Shown: positions 39,501 to 54,113, numbered from the stretch's first letter. The stretch: 64,000 bases of DNA from Daphnia carinata (GCF_022539665.2 NC_081331.1:4498501-4562500); one strand, 5' to 3'. The notes: a model not told the origin generated them from the sequence alone. Program-made: numbers and translations.

Positions 39501-42500
39501 CGGTCCCGCGTGAATACACACAGAGAACGAGCGGCCCATTTTCTCGAGTATCTGCCGGCTGGGTTGAGAGAGAACGAACGTTAAAGTCCCGGGCCAGGAG
39601 CTCTGGCCGGTCTCGAAGGCTATTTCTGGAACTCGATGTGTGGTGATGTTCCGGTCGCGTGTTCCAGGAGAGACTCAAAACCTTTTTTTTTTTCTTGTTT
39701 TATTTACTCCTTTTTTTTATTTCCTTTCTCCCTTTCTCTTTCTCGACTGCAAAACGTTCAACACTTCGTCCTGTCTAACCTTATTTTTTTTTTTTTTTGT
39801 GTGTGTGTGTGTGTGTGTTCACCAGGTTTGAAAAACTTGGGTCAGAGAAGAAAACAAAACGGAAGAAAAATCTTCACCATACCCCGCCGCGTGACTGTTG
39901 CTCTGCCTCCTGAGCTCCCGAAACGAGAATTTTAAATGGACTCTTTCATCTTAAGAGATAACCAAGTGCCAAGGAAGCACGGCCCGTTTGGTTCCAACCG
40001 AACGCGAGGAGGAGAGGAACGTACCAAAATTTTTTTTTTTTTTCGAACAAAATCAAATTCAACTAAATAACACGTTCGCAATGCTTCACATTCAAATAGT
40101 TCCATCACGATTACAAGATGTCACGCTATTCAAAATAACGAACGTGGAATGTTCGAATTCAATTTGATCCATTTCAAATTGAATAAAAAATGAATTTAAA
40201 AATTCTGTAGCCATGGCAATGTGCCAAACATGAGTTAGCCCCGATCCATACGCAATAGAACATTAGTCAACAGGGATGGAAATATTTACAAAGAAAAAAA
40301 AAAAAAAAAAATAGGCGCCAGTGGAGGGCATCACAAGCATCGCAGCCAACGGCTGGCGTCATATTTTGCCTCTAACCTACGCGTTTCTCTTCTTCACCTC
40401 CCTTCGAACACATCTTCTAGAAGAACAGACTTTGTTTTGTTTTTTTGTCGAGACGAGGGTTCTACCCGGTGTCAAACAGCCAGCAAGAGGCAATGGGGGA
40501 GGTGGACGTCGTTCCACAAAAACCTCCCCAGCTGAGCAGAGGCCAGTCCCGGGTTCGTTCGCCACCGGACCGATCCTCCTCCTCTCCAAGGTTTGCGGGG
40601 GATTTTTTTTTTTTTAAAGAAAAAAAGAAAAAAAAAAAATCCTTCCTGCCCCCTGACTGCTACGTTGTTACTACTAGTGCGCACGTGGTGTGATGCCAAG
40701 ACGCGGGCGCGCTGCCTGTCCAAATATGGAAGCGATGCCTTGGCGTCGTGGGGCGTCTCTCTTCTGTTCCACTCACACGGCGCCGAGCAACAGGCAAAAT
40801 ATCATTCCGCCCTTCCCTGGCGCTTTTCGCTCTTTCCTAACCTTTTCAAAGTGTGCGTGTGTGTGTGACCCAAACCTAACGAAAAGGCAGGCAAATAAAA
40901 ATGAACAGAAGCAGCAGCTGAGCTTCTCAATTTTCAGGTGAGTGCGGGAGTCGTGGTGATGTTGCTCCGAAACAAAATGGGCAAACAACCCCCTCCATTC
41001 TCCGTTAAAAAGAAGAAGCAAAAGAAAAATGTAATTGAACATTTTCAAGGAGCTATATATGATAAGGGGGGGAAAAAAAGGAAAGAGGGGAAGCACGTCA
41101 AAAGATTGTCATTTTTTTTTTTTTTCTTAGCTTTTTCGCCGACTCGATTACTGAATGACGAAGACCGAACAAGCAACGAAGTCAAGAACAAGACGCAAAA
41201 ATGAAACGAGATTACAATCCATAGTTACCGTTGCACACATCCTCGGGATGTGCAACCGTCTTTGGTAAACATTTCAAAATAATAAACAACTAACAAACAA
41301 GAACAGACGCCGAAGAAAGAAAGAAAGAAAAAAAAGAAAAAAAAGAAGGGGGATCCTTCCAAAAGATCTGCCGTTTCGCTTGTTTGGGAATATTTTCTTT
41401 AACTCAACCGAGACGAAGCCAGTCAAGAAAACGTAACGGGCGTACAGCAACCGAGACCAACCCAATTAAAAGAGACCCCGACGTTTTGTTTCGTCTACTC
41501 AACTTTTGTCATCATAAAGGAGAGGAAAGAAAAATTGATTTACGTCAATCTTTTTGCAGATGCACGTCACGTTTTAATTCGAAAAACGAAATTCTTTTTT
41601 TTTTTTTTTTTTTCAACTAAAACAAGATTAAGATGTGCTTTGTTTAATTCTTTCCAACTTACGAGTAAAAAGGATTCTCTGAAGGCGCAGGTTAAAAATA
41701 GAAACTGCGGCGGAGGGATAGAGACAGAGACGTAGCCAAAACACATTCAATATGCTCTACGTATGACTGTTGACTAATCAACTGCAAGAATCCATTTCTT
41801 AATTATCGAGAAAAAAAAAATCGTGAACGAGAGTGGGTGGGGGACGAATCACAACGATAGACACGACAAAACGAAACATTGATTTCTCCTTCTCTTTTTG
41901 TTAAAACAACAATTGGAGCGTGAGAAGATGAAAGAAAAAAAAAACAAAAAAAAACAACAGCAAAATGGAAGGTGTGTGTGTTTGCCCATCGCGCTGAACG
42001 TGAAATCAGTCCGCATGATTACGTATTCTATTAAATACTGGTAGTGACTTAGTATGGAAAAAAAAAATGATAACACATCATCTATAGCCCAAAGAGCCAG
42101 TCAAACGAGTTAACGCATACACGTTTCTGTTTTAAAATTGAGGCTACCATTAGAAGAATACAGACAAAAAAAAAAGAAAGAAAAAAAGAAGAGCGTGAAA
42201 AATCCCGTTAGGTCAGACGTCGTCTTTCGTCGACCAGTTTCACCACATTCGAAGTGATTCATCCCCTCTACTTGCAAATACGTAAAACCATCCCAGTCAC
42301 AACAACCTCCCCCCTTTAAAAAAAAAAATGGCACAAAAGAAGTAAGAAAAAAGAAAAAGGGGTAAAAATCAAGAAAGATTTTTCAGTTGTAGGGCGCAAG
42401 GGAACAGTTGGCACGCGTCCGTGACGAAAGATGTGCGTCCAAGAGCACGTGGTCTAAAGAAGGGGGAACCTTCAAGAAGAAGCTGCTGCTGCTGCTGCTC

Positions 42501-43579
42501 TGTGTATATACGCTGGCAAGCAGATGGACTTTTAAAAGAGCGAGACGCGGCGTCAATTGACGAACAAGCAAAGCGATTTAGTCCTTCTCTTCTTTTCTTT
42601 TTCTTTCCTCCACTACGATTGCGAGTCGGGAGACGAAGAGAAAACAAAACAAAACAAAAGGCGAAAGCAAAGAAAAACGCCAGCATGTTCATCGATAAGT
42701 TTTTTCTTTTCTTTTTTACTTACTAGCAGCGGACTCACTCTCGGCCCTCTTTTTTTGGGGAGGTTCGTGTAAACACAACAACAAACGCATATGCTTCCTG
42801 TCTTTTTTAAAACACTCACACGCAGAAAAAAAAATCCTCCAGCAATTCTTTAAGTTTGATTCGATTTGATTCATCAAGTTCACTGATGATGGGATGGAAA
42901 GATGTGAGTTTCCAAACGGGCAGGTCAGACACCAGTGCCGCGTTCCGGATCTAATCAGATCTGGGACGGAGGGGATGAAAAAAAAAAAAAGCAACAAGGC
43001 CACACACAGGAGAACAATGTGTTGTTTGCTGAACGTAACGAAGAGGTGAGAGTCTTGTGGCAACGCGCAAACGTCAACTTCGCATCAGACAAGAGAGGCC
43101 ATCGATTGGCACCTTTCTTTTTTGTGTTGCTTTTTTCCTCTGTCTAGCGTGCATTCTCCATTTAAAAGAAGAGGGAAAAAAAAAAGAACAACTCCTTATT
43201 CAATGTTTGATCGAAACCTACGTCAATCCCTTCTCATCAAGTTTGCAAGGACACCGGTGCGCATTATGTTGCACCGTTACGGCGTCCTACCCCGCGTGCG
43301 TAGACCCGAATACAAGAGAGACGGTGTGTGTTATCGACTCGATTGATCGGAATGGAAGCGCGTGTCTTCTCTGTATATGCGCAACTGTCTCGTTCATTAT
43401 ACAAGCAAAAAAAAAAGGAAAGGAGAGGAGAGGAAAAAGACACAGACATTACCGGTGACGTGCTTTAACGTGCACGACGCGGATTTGAAGCAGTGGAGGC
43501 ACTCGTGAGTCTCGATATCCGGACCAACAAATTTCATTCTGTTTCTCTAGTCGATAACACATTTAACGCACGTAAATGG

Positions 43580-43608
<29 letters not shown>
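43580..43608 (+). repeat. Poly(A) tract, 29 nt
   Basis: One of the longest of many A/T homopolymers in this region; others above 20 nt are at 33713-33737 and near 46602-46628. Confidence 0.9.
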
Positions 43609-43610
<2 letters not shown>

Positions 43611-44728
43611 AAGAAAAAAGAAGACGCGACTTTGATCAATTTGCCCAACTCCTGTAATTTTTCATCATACGCGCTCTCGTGCCTTTTGTTTTCTTTAGAT
43701 CCTTCCCTTTATGCAACGCATGGGGAAAGCTCTTACATAATGGCCTGAAGGAACTGATTATTTTTTTTCTCTGTAACACTTGTATTAGCCTGAATGGATT
43801 GAAACTTTTCGTTCTTGAAACATTAACGCGTTTCGTGTTTGAACTCCGGAACGAGCGCAAAACACAAATGACAAACTTGTGTCGGGGATTGTGTGTGGGC
43901 GTGAGACTAGCACGTACACAACTTTCAAATACATATATGAAAAAAGGACGAGAACGATAAGGATATTAAAAAAGAAATAAATAATAAATACAAAATTTAA
44001 GGTCTCTATAGAGTAAAAGCGGTCTAGCAGCCAGACCAAGAGTAATTGGGATCTTTCCATGACGACGCTAAATCAGTCAACTGCCCTTTTTTTTTTTTTT
44101 TTTTTTTCCTTTTCCTTCTTGGACCTCCTCCTCCTGTTCCATTTTAACGACAGTCTATATAACACGGACGTTAAGACTCCCCATTTTTCCCACTCATTTT
44201 CAGCCCACGGGTCCCATTTTTTTTTTTTCCCTCTGCATGTTTTTTTTTTTGTTTTGTTTTTTTAATGAAACTCGAGCAGAGGAAACTTGTGTTGACGAAA
44301 TGCTTTCGCCAAGACGACGCAAGGAAAGTGTACGAACGATGGCCGTGTACCCGTCTAATATTTAATATAAGCTGACTTCTTTAAGTACGGACTCTCATCT
44401 TCTTACCACGCCATCGCCTTTTTTTTCGTTTTTTTTTTTTTTTTTTTAAGGTGGCATCATCAAAAACAAGGTCGCTATTCGTGCGCTGTCATTTTTGCCT
44501 CTCCGTGTCACCTTGGACGCTGATCGAACGCTCTCCCTCCCTCCTCCCCACCAAAAGCGACACATATACACACGCATCATGTCGTAACGTCTCCCACTAC
44601 ATAAATGCGTCATAGAGAGTCAAGTGCGGAGTGAAAGCCGCAAATACCAAGGGTTATTTCCATGATGATTTTTTTTTTTTTTTTATTTTTTTTTTTTTAG
44701 AAAAATGAGAAGTTCATTACATGTGGAA

Positions 44729-44736
44729 TGACGTCA
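44729..44736. promoter_or_regulatory. Perfect CRE palindrome TGACGTCA
   Basis: This is a full-length CREB/ATF consensus in the upstream region of mef2. Two further copies occur at 46115-46122 and 48244-48251. A binding role is inference only. Confidence 0.35.
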
Positions 44737-46114
44737 CGGCGGTTTACCCCGGCCCCGATACCGCGTTTAGATAACGGTATCGTCAAATGCAATTAAAATG
44801 GTTTGAAAAAAAATCAAATACAATTTGCTTTTTAAGGAACTCAATGAGCCGAAAAGAAAAAAAAGGGAAATGAGAAAACTGAACCGATGAAAGTGAGATT
44901 GTGCACGTTGTGGGAAGGAGGGAAATCCTTTCCACAACGTCGCGCTAGCAGACGCCATTTCCTCCTGAGAAAACACAAACACGACACGGGACCCCTTCAG
45001 TTGTTGCTTCTCCCCTTCCCACCCGAAGAAGACAACTCTCTTTTTCCTTTTCCCCTCTCCTCGCAAACGGAGTATTATATAGTCTAGTAAGTCATTTAGT
45101 TAGTTAGGAGTATATACTGAGAAAAAAAAAAAATAAAATTAATGTTCCAAACGCGCAGGATTTTTTTCTTTTTCTTTTCCCTCCTCCGTCCGTGGAACCG
45201 GATGTGAGACTCGAAGTCTCGCTTCGTGTAGACCATATGGACCAACAGTTTCCTCTTCTTCCACCCCTCGTTTTTTTTTTTTTACCCCTCCCCCCCCCCC
45301 CCTTTCGATATCCTTCCCTAACCAAGTGAAAAAGAAACTCTCAATCTGCAGAGGAGAGAACTGGAACATCTTCGTTCAGCCTACCTTCTCTCTGCCCCTT
45401 GCGACTGGTATGTGTGTACGTCTAAACTGCGCGGAACGAGAGAGAGAAAAAAAAAAAAAAAAAAAAAAAAAAAGGGAACCGAAAGAGAACCGAAGCTTCA
45501 TTTTCGATTGCATTGATGGGTATTATCTGAACGATAGGAACAAACGGCTGTCTGGCTTTACTGGCGGTGTGTGTGGCGTGTGCGCCGAGCGCTTAATGGC
45601 CGAATGGAGAGTGGAATGTCTATTGAGAGCACTTGGCTCGTTACGGTGATAACCTAACAGATCCACCCCATCCACCGCAAGCATCTTTTTTAACCTCACG
45701 GTCAAAGTAACAAACACAAGACACGATAGTTTAAACGCGCCGGTCGAGCAGAAAGAAGGAGCTTCTTGTTCTCGGCCGTGTTTGCTACAAGTGAAAACAC
45801 AAAAACTTAAGCCTTTTTTTTTCTTTTTTTGAGGAGCAGGGACGGATAACGACGGATGTTGTTGTTTTTGCTACTATTACACACATACATACACGAAAAA
45901 AAAACCGGGATAAAGAGGAGAACAAGAAGGGGGGAGAGAACAACACATGTCTTCCATCATGCGGCACTCGTAGTGTTCGGAAAACTAGCCCGAACATACG
46001 TTTGCGAACGTACACTTGACAACGTTACCGAACCAAAGTGAAGTGTATAACGATTTCCCAAAGTTCATCAATTGATAGATCGAGCACAGAGAAAGAGGGA
46101 GGTCGGGAGTGGGA

Positions 46115-46122
46115 TGACGTCA
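46115..46122. promoter_or_regulatory. Perfect CRE palindrome TGACGTCA
   Basis: Second copy of the CREB/ATF consensus, 1.4 kb from the first. Confidence 0.35.
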
Positions 46123-48243
46123 ACCCTACCCCCCCCAAAAAAACGAGAGGGCGACCGATCAATTCTTGGTCGCTGTTTCCAGGGATAGGGAGAGATAGAT
46201 TCTATATATAAATACATAAAGGCAATATAAATCTCGTTATGATCTCTGTCATTTTCACTTCAATGACATAAAGGGGGACGAGATAGCACGAGGGAATCAA
46301 TACTTGTGATTTCTTTCCTCTTTTTTTTGACTGAATTTTTCGTGCCTTTGACACGTTCCTTTATTCCCGTTTGCGTTCAAGCACATTATTTCCTTTCTTT
46401 TGCCTGACATCATTTAACTCATTTCATCAAAAAGAAAAAAGAATAGTGGAACCTCAAAAGGGGAGAAGGAACGTCTCATTCGCTTTGGTGCGCTATTTGA
46501 ACCGGTTCGCCAGGTGAATGACAAGCGACAACGTTATCTTTCCAGTTGCATTTCAAATTTAGGAACAAAACAATGGCGGGACGTATGCGTAAAGCGATTT
46601 GAAAAAAAAAAAAAAAAAAAAAAAAAAAGACAATCAAGATGGTTTCGTCTCACTAGAACAAAAAAGGGCTTCATTTCTTCACCGATACGTTTTGATTAGC
46701 GCGAAAAGAGAATGTCGTCACCGCATCAACGCGACGGCAGCCAACAGCCTGCCGTCAGAAGTGGAAAACCAGTTGCTAATTCGCGCATTTCTTATTTTTG
46801 CCGTCTTGATTGGTCGCAAATCACGCAACAAAAGAAATACATTAGAAGGCTGATGGAGACCAATCGAGTAAATCATTGCGTTTTCAAAGGAGAGAAAGAG
46901 AAAAGACCTTACGGTTGCCTTGGCAACGGGGCTCATTCCTACATATACCTGGAGTGGACAAAAGTTAGTCTAATAAGACCGCCTGCCCTTGCCTTTCACT
47001 ACTTATACCACTCAATTCAGCTCGACAACAAGATGAATCAAGACTGTATGCTAAATAGTATTATTCAAAAGACACGCACAAAACAAAAAATAATAATAAA
47101 AAACAGTCCAGCAGACAATTGGTTCATTCTTTTAGAACAGTCACGATTCAGAATTGAATTCCAAATGTAAACTGTAGATGACTTGCCACTTCAACTGTGG
47201 CCGATTTCGTCATCCAGAAAAAGTTAGCGGGAATGCAATAACGTCATACGAGATAACACGTAAGAGAGGGACGGGTGTTTAGATCATAGAGGGCCTCTTT
47301 CTTTTCTTTTTTTTTTTGCAAAGCATTTAAAAACAAGATAGTACAAAAAGAGGCATATCAGCAAAAAGATTGAATTATTTTTTTCAATTTCCACTTGCTA
47401 GATGACAAAGTTCACGGCCTTTTTTTTTCAAGCTGGTTTTTACCATCAAGTTCAACTAAAGTCAAAGGGCAGCAGATCGAAATGGAGCGTGACTGGCCGA
47501 CACAATCCTCGCAGAAAGATTGGCGCGTACAAACACGTGACCCGATAGACAGGCTAAGCAAACAACAAAACGAACGAAAAATACGAGCCTAAAAATTGAC
47601 AAGGACCGAACAAGATAAGAATGTCGTCAACACCCCCTGATGGTGGTCCCATAACCAGTGGATTACATTTGTAGTCGCAGCGTGTTGTGCATTCTGTTAT
47701 CCCAGTTCGAACTGATATTACGTCACTGCAGATTTACTCCGCAGATAACCATCTGGATAACACGCTCTTATTATTTCTTTTTCTCTATTGTTTTTATTAA
47801 GGTTGGCCCCCCCCTCCCTATCGCAACGGCTCCGTTTACGAGCCATAGGCAAAAGCGATAAACGCCATCTAGTAAACAAAATCATTTATAGGTAGTCCTC
47901 CACGCGACCGTTAGATGGCGAAACGCTTAGACACATATTTTACGTACACAATTTCGCCTACTCGATTCTTTTTCCTTTTGCCTAAATTTTGGCTGGTTCA
48001 AATTGCCATCGTCAAAGGAATATGCAAATCGACCGTATACTGCCGACCACCTCTTCCATCTTCATCTCTGTGGCCTTCTCTGAGAGGAGGAGACTGGTAA
48101 AGATCGTGGCCATCAGATCGACGTCAGCATCGAATAAAAAAGAAGGAAGCCCTCAACAAAGAAATAATAAAAAAGAAAAGAAAAAAAAAAACCTTGGCAA
48201 ACTGTTGGAGAGGGATGGTATGATCTGAACGATCAACCGCGTA

Positions 48244-48251
48244 TGACGTCA
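48244..48251. promoter_or_regulatory. Perfect CRE palindrome TGACGTCA
   Basis: Third copy. It is followed by a GC-richer stretch (48255-48300) and a CT-rich tract, the most promoter-like context of the three. Confidence 0.4.
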
Positions 48252-48562
48252 TTCGCCCTTCGCCACGGCGGCGGTAGTGTCTACAGTCGATCCGCCTGGA
48301 CAGCTCTCGCTCTCTCTCTCTTGCTCGCTCTCTCTCTCCTTACTGTTTTCTTTCCCGCCGGTTTCACGCGGTTTTGACCTTGCGTTTTCACGAACATTTG
48401 TACGTCGAATAAAAAAAAAAAATCAAACATTTTTCTTTCTTCCCATAGTTTACTAACGGCTGTACTCGGCGCACTAGCGACTGAACGATTTATAGTTACG
48501 ACATTTGGAAAGATACAGAAGAGAGATGTCATAAAAAGAAAATCTATCCATTTGAATAAGAA

Positions 48563-48621
48563 GAAAACGAAAAAGAAGAAAAAGCAGAAGCAGAAGAAGA
48601 AGAAGAAGCAGAAGAAAAAAA
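48563..48621 (+). repeat. Purine-rich (AAG/CAG)n tract
   Basis: A 59-nt run of AAG, AAA and CAG triplets. It is a simple repeat and the open frames across it are not genes. Confidence 0.85.
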
Positions 48622-50853
48622 CCTGCTGCATTTATGCTGCCTTTAACTTTCTTGCTGTGTTGGCTGCCGACACAGTTCAACGTCCCTTCGACCGTTCGTC
48701 GGGACCGAAAGCGGAGAACCTAGTTGGTGCGTGTTGTTGTTCTTTGATAATCAGTAGCGGACCAAGAGGGCGCGCGTAAAAATCAAAAAAATAAATTTTA
48801 ATACAAAATTAGTGGAAAAAAAAAAAGGAACTCCTTCAGTCAGCTACTTAGCTCTCACTCTCTCGCTCTTCTGACGGGCTAAACAACAACAGACAGAGAG
48901 AGGCTCCTCCTGATGCCTGTGGGTAAAATCAACGTAACACAGCTGCTGGACTTTTTTTTTTTTTTTTCTAGACACACGAACCTGATTGACAACATTCGTG
49001 TTGCGGACATTGTGTAGATCGTGAAAACAAAAAAAAAACGAACGCTTTTTCGCAAAACAAAACAAAACAAAAAAAAATAGAATACACAATCCATTTCACG
49101 TGAGGAGAAGAAGAAACAAAACCTGTACTCATCTAGTAGCTCACACGCATTATCTATTTTTATTATTATTATTATTATTATTGAAAGAAAAAAAAAAAGA
49201 TTGTGGCACTTGGCATTCCCCCCCCCCCTTTTCTATTTAACATTGTGTCCGTTCCCAAATAACCTGACAACGGTCGGACAAAACTCAAGGTATAAATCGA
49301 CCAAGTAAAGAATGGCAATGGCCCTTAAAAAGAGACGAGACCTTTTTTTTTTTTTTTTCCTCTCTGGGTCTCAACCAAGCCACACATCTGGACTTATCTC
49401 GATTGCAATCAAGCGAATAACCTCTCTTTTCTTTCTCTCTATCCTCCGACATGGAATTTTATAATAGAAGGAAAAAGAGAGAGAGAGAGAGAGAGAGAAA
49501 AAAAAAGAAGAAGTAGACGTGGGGGCCCCCCGACCATTATCTTTCGAATGCAGTGAAAGAGAGACAGAAAAGAACTCAGTTGTGGCCACTATTGCATTCC
49601 GAAAAGCTTTTCGGTTTCTTTTTCTCTTTTTTCACTCGACAGCAATAGAGGAAAGAAATAGATAAAACTGGTTAGATTCGTTCTTTTTTTTTCTTTCCCC
49701 TAGCACCCACCTTGTTTCTCTTTTGTTTCTATTCTGATCAATTTTAATGAGCCAAAGTAATACTCGTCTAGTAGTATGGCAACAATCGACTAATGAGGGC
49801 ATCAAAACAACTAAAAAAAGAGAATTCTTTTTTTTTTTTCGAGGGTTGAAAAAAAAATATTAGAAAAGCAAAACTAGCTGCTTCAGGTTTTTTTTTTTTT
49901 TTTTTTTTACTTAACTTGCGAGTTGAAGCCATCACTCATTCATTAGGACAAAGTCAAGTAACGTTGGGAACAGCAAAAACCAAATATTTCCACCGATTTA
50001 CGTGTTTCATAAAACGTCAGGTAAAAAGAAAAAAAATAAACAAAAAAAAAACGTGAGAACCAAAAATCAGTTTCATTAATTAACGCGACCCACCGTAAAT
50101 GAAAACTGGACAGGCCATGGAAAAGTTTATCTCTAAATTCACTTAATGATTATGACTTTATATGCACAACAGGGTGAGGGAGGATGGCCTTTCTGATAAA
50201 AAAGAATTGATCCTTTTATCAACATCAAATGTCACTAAGTATGTCTAAAAGTTTTTATTTTCCCGACGTGGTGCAACTCAAGTCTCACAATCACACGGAA
50301 TCACAACCTCCGCCCCCCTTGAAAAACACAACAAGAAAAACAATTTTTTGAAGGAGAGAGAGAGAGAGAGAGAGATTATCTACGCACTACACCGTTTCAG
50401 CCAATTAGACGCCACAAGAGACGACCGAAGCACCAAACAAACGCGGCCACACACGCACGCACACTAAGTATTGTTTCTTTCACATTTCTTTTACAAACGA
50501 TCAGAGTCGTTAAAATAAAAAAAACAACAGGCAAACCGAAAGTAGTTTCGGAACTTGTCGCTTTATTCCCTGAACATGCCTCATTCCCAGAGAAGTAAAA
50601 GAAAAAATAATAATAATAGCATAAAAAGAGTCAGAGAAAAAGAAAAAGGCAAACGACATTTAACGACACACGAGTTGCCCAGCAACCGAAATTGTCCGTG
50701 CGTTCTAGTACCATTCCAAAGGTCCACCGCTAAATGACAAGCCCTCCCCTCCCTGTCCATCCATCGAAAAACACCTTGTCATATAGAAGAAAGTGATTAC
50801 GTCCGTAATCATCGTATTACGCAGACATTCTTCTTTACCTCCACAGCTCTACG

Positions 50854-50855
<2 letters not shown>

Positions 50856-50925
<70 letters not shown>
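50856..50925 (+). repeat. (AC)35 microsatellite
   Basis: About 70 nt of uninterrupted alternating AC, the longest dinucleotide repeat in the window; it can adopt Z-DNA and is likely to be length-polymorphic. Confidence 0.97.
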
Positions 50926-50926
<1 letters not shown>

Positions 50927-53633
50927 CCCGATAACCTAACAAAGGAAACCAAGGTTGCACGTGATCAACAAACGAGGGAAAACAGTATTTTTTGTTTTTT
51001 ATGGTATTCACTTGATTTCTTCCCCCCCCTCTCCTACTCACGATGAAAAAAAAAAGTAAAACCGCAACAACATAACGGCTGAGAAATACAAATTCACTAG
51101 ACCGATTATTGTTTGATATTTTATCGAGCCATGGAAGAATGAGGAAGAAGAGGGTCATCGGGTATAATACTAATAGCCGCCTCCATGTAGTGAGTATTCT
51201 ACTCACGCCATTGACTGTAGAATTTTACTAACGAAAAAAAAGAAGAGCTCGTGCGGGAAAATCAATTTTTAATGTGAATTCAAATAGAAATTAAACGTTG
51301 AAAAAAAAAAAAAGAAAGAAAAATGGCGCCACCTATGAGGGAGGAAAAACGATCAAGACAGAAGGGAGGCGCCATCGTACCTGGCCATTATACAGGTTAT
51401 ACTGGGAGGGACGTGACATGTTGGGCACGCACTTTAAATCACTCGCACGGATACGCTGTGAAACAGAGACGAAGATGCAGCACTGAGGATCGGCAAACAC
51501 AAATTATCGATTTCTATCCCATTGAGGGAAACACACACACACAAAGTCAGGGCGGCTTCTTTCAGTTCCTTTTTGAAATCAAGAGACACGTTACACGGTT
51601 GCGCAAAAAAAGAAAAAACTCTTTCTCTCTCTCTCTCTCTCACACACACTCAGGTTATCTTCGCAAGAAATGGCGACATTTTTTTTTTCTTTTTTTCCTA
51701 CTAAACTTGTACAATTCGACCCTTTTTCTTCGGGTGTGTGTGTGTGTGTGCTTTTTTGTTCTCTGGCAGAACAAGAAAACCAGTCAACTGAATCGTTTCG
51801 TTTTATCAAGTGTAGACGGCCATGACGCTAAAACATAGAGAGTCCATCAGTGTGTAATGGCCAATGACTTGAGTCTAGCATTTTATTTACGACGAATTCG
51901 TGTAGTACGTTACTGTGCAATAGCGAAACGTGCACACCGATGAGGGGACACCCGACTCTCTTTCAATTGTTTACTAGGTAAAAAAAAATTTAGACGAAAA
52001 CCAGTTCTAACAATAGGTTCAAATTGTTCGACCGTAACACTATAATCCTTTACGAAATTAAATGAGGGTACAATTTTTACTCGAAAAAAAAAAAAGAAAG
52101 ATGTTTATCAGTTCCCACTGTAGGTGGATATTCTTGCCATATTATAGATTGTAGGTGTGCACATTGTTGAGAGGTGGAAGGGGTCCCCCCCCCCAACAAA
52201 AAGAGTGGGGGGGGTTCAATTGAACGGAAAAGATGGAAGACATTCTTTTTAACAAAACCATTTTTTTTCTTTCTTAATACATAAAAAGAAACTCGCATAA
52301 ATAGTAACCCTTTCCTTCCCCCCTCCCCCCTACCTTACTCTCAACCCTTACACCTCTTCGGAAGACCAAAGTTAAAAACAACTTTTTTTTGGGGGGGGGG
52401 GGGGGTGTGCAAAAAACAGACCCCGTAGGGTAGAGGACCGCCATTTTTTTCCGGAAAAAAATTTCAATAATAGACGCTTATTTATTTTTGTAAAAGAAAA
52501 TGTGGGAGGGGGGGGGGGTGGAGGTAAGAAAAAATAAAATAAAAAGGGGTGTGGGTTTTTTTTGTACGGGTTGAACAGGCCCCAAGAAATGGAAAGTTCA
52601 TATAACACCCTAGTTCAAGGTCGTTTGAATAACTCACCTACCCTCCTGGCTTTTGCATATTCATTTTTCCGCGAAATGTATTTTTAAGAAATGCTTCTTT
52701 TCCGAAATAAATCAACCCCTGCGCACCACTGTAAGGCAACTCATTACTGATTGCTCCATGTCTTCTACAATGTTTCCCAAAGGCATCAAAAGAGTGCAAC
52801 TGGACTTGCTATATTTGAAAAAGGAAAAAAAAAAGAAACACGAAATCATTTTTGTGTTGCCTTTTTTGCCTGAATTTTGCTGATGGGTCTGGCCACTCGA
52901 GGAAGGGGGGTGGGTCATTAGCATATCGATTACCAATGGTGTATGTATGTGAGGATCCCCCGTTTCAGCAAGTTCAAACTGCAATTGCAACACAAGAAGA
53001 AGAGCTTTTCTTTTCGCCCGGGGGCTTTAGACTTTCGAATACAAGGAACACACACACACACACACGCAATGCAAGTCTTTCTTGACAATGTCCGGCGAAC
53101 ACGATTCACGCTCCACAATATTGTCGGTACCGTACCTCGTCACCCCGGCAACTGCCACACAATCCCGAATGACTTAACACAACAAAGTCAAGGTCGACCA
53201 GATATTGTAGTGTTGCTTAGACAAATGAAAAGATTCCAAGAAATGTTCGTTTTTGTGGGCTTCATAATCATCTTTCCATCTTGAGAGACGATTGAAATAA
53301 AAAGTGGCCTAACCGGACTAACAATACTAGCCTTGATTCGTTAACATTTTAAGAGAGAAACACACATACTCAAAATCATGAGTTTAACATGTGCTTCCCA
53401 GCATTTAAAACGAAAAGCCGAGATTTTATACGCACACAGACACACACCTGCTGGTTTATCCGATGAACAATAACGACTTGCGTGAGATTTAACCATCCCC
53501 AATAAAAATCAACGTCCCAAAAGATTGGGAAAATGTGTGCTGGTCAACGGACCAACTTCACGTTACACCTCGATACCCTCGTGCAAATGTACAATTCGAC
53601 TTCGTGAATGAACGAAAAGTAAAAAACACTTAC

Positions 53634-53780
53634 CTTATTCGACAGACGACTGTGAAACAACACGCACTCCAAAGTGTTGGGGGGTAACAAAAAAAACAAA
53701 AGTAAACAGCACTGTGTGTGTACGTTGTTTCGTACGATTAACCACAGCCCCGAATGGACACTGGAGAAATGTGCACGCAC
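53634..53780 (-). other. Candidate distal mef2 5' UTR exon, head-to-head with FARS2
   Basis: The minus strand reads GTCTGTCGAATAAG followed by GTAAGTG, a near-ideal donor. It lies 480 nt from the FARS2 start codon and points away from it. There is no gene between it and mef2, so it could be the distal first exon of mef2 with a roughly 20 kb intron. The 5' edge is a guess. Confidence 0.25.
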
Positions 53781-54113
53781 AACCCTCTTCTCAGATCCCT
53801 CTACAGCAAGTGCCAGAGACGTCCATTATGGGCCACTGTCTGGCTGCCGCGGTGGCGCTACTATCGTTTCTTGCCGAAAGGAAATCACGATAAAAATTTT
53901 TTGTTGTACGATTTTTTTTTCAAAACTTCCACTTGATTTCGCACCGTATCAAATTTTGCAAGTGAATCGTTTTTCATCCATTTGAACTGTTTTATTACAT
54001 TTTGTCGGACTGCATTGCTAATGTTATAAAGTTAGGGCTGCCATCTATCACTGTCACAGGAAGTTTCCGACGTTTATTTACCTCCGTGAGCAGTTTCACA
54101 CGTGTCCGAAAAA

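Larger units (their letters stand above)
33953..54113. other. 20 kb low-complexity region upstream of mef2, no supported coding exon
   Basis: Both strands are filled with poly(A)/poly(T), poly(C) and short tandem repeats that make many meaningless open frames. I found no segment with a domain or with consistent splice phase. It most likely contains mef2 5' UTR exons, promoters and enhancers. Listed separately are the clearest microsatellites, three TGACGTCA sites, and two candidate 5' exons. The mef2 leader just upstream of its ATG (33953-34080) has a run of short AAC, GGC and GCA-type repeats. Confidence 0.5.
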
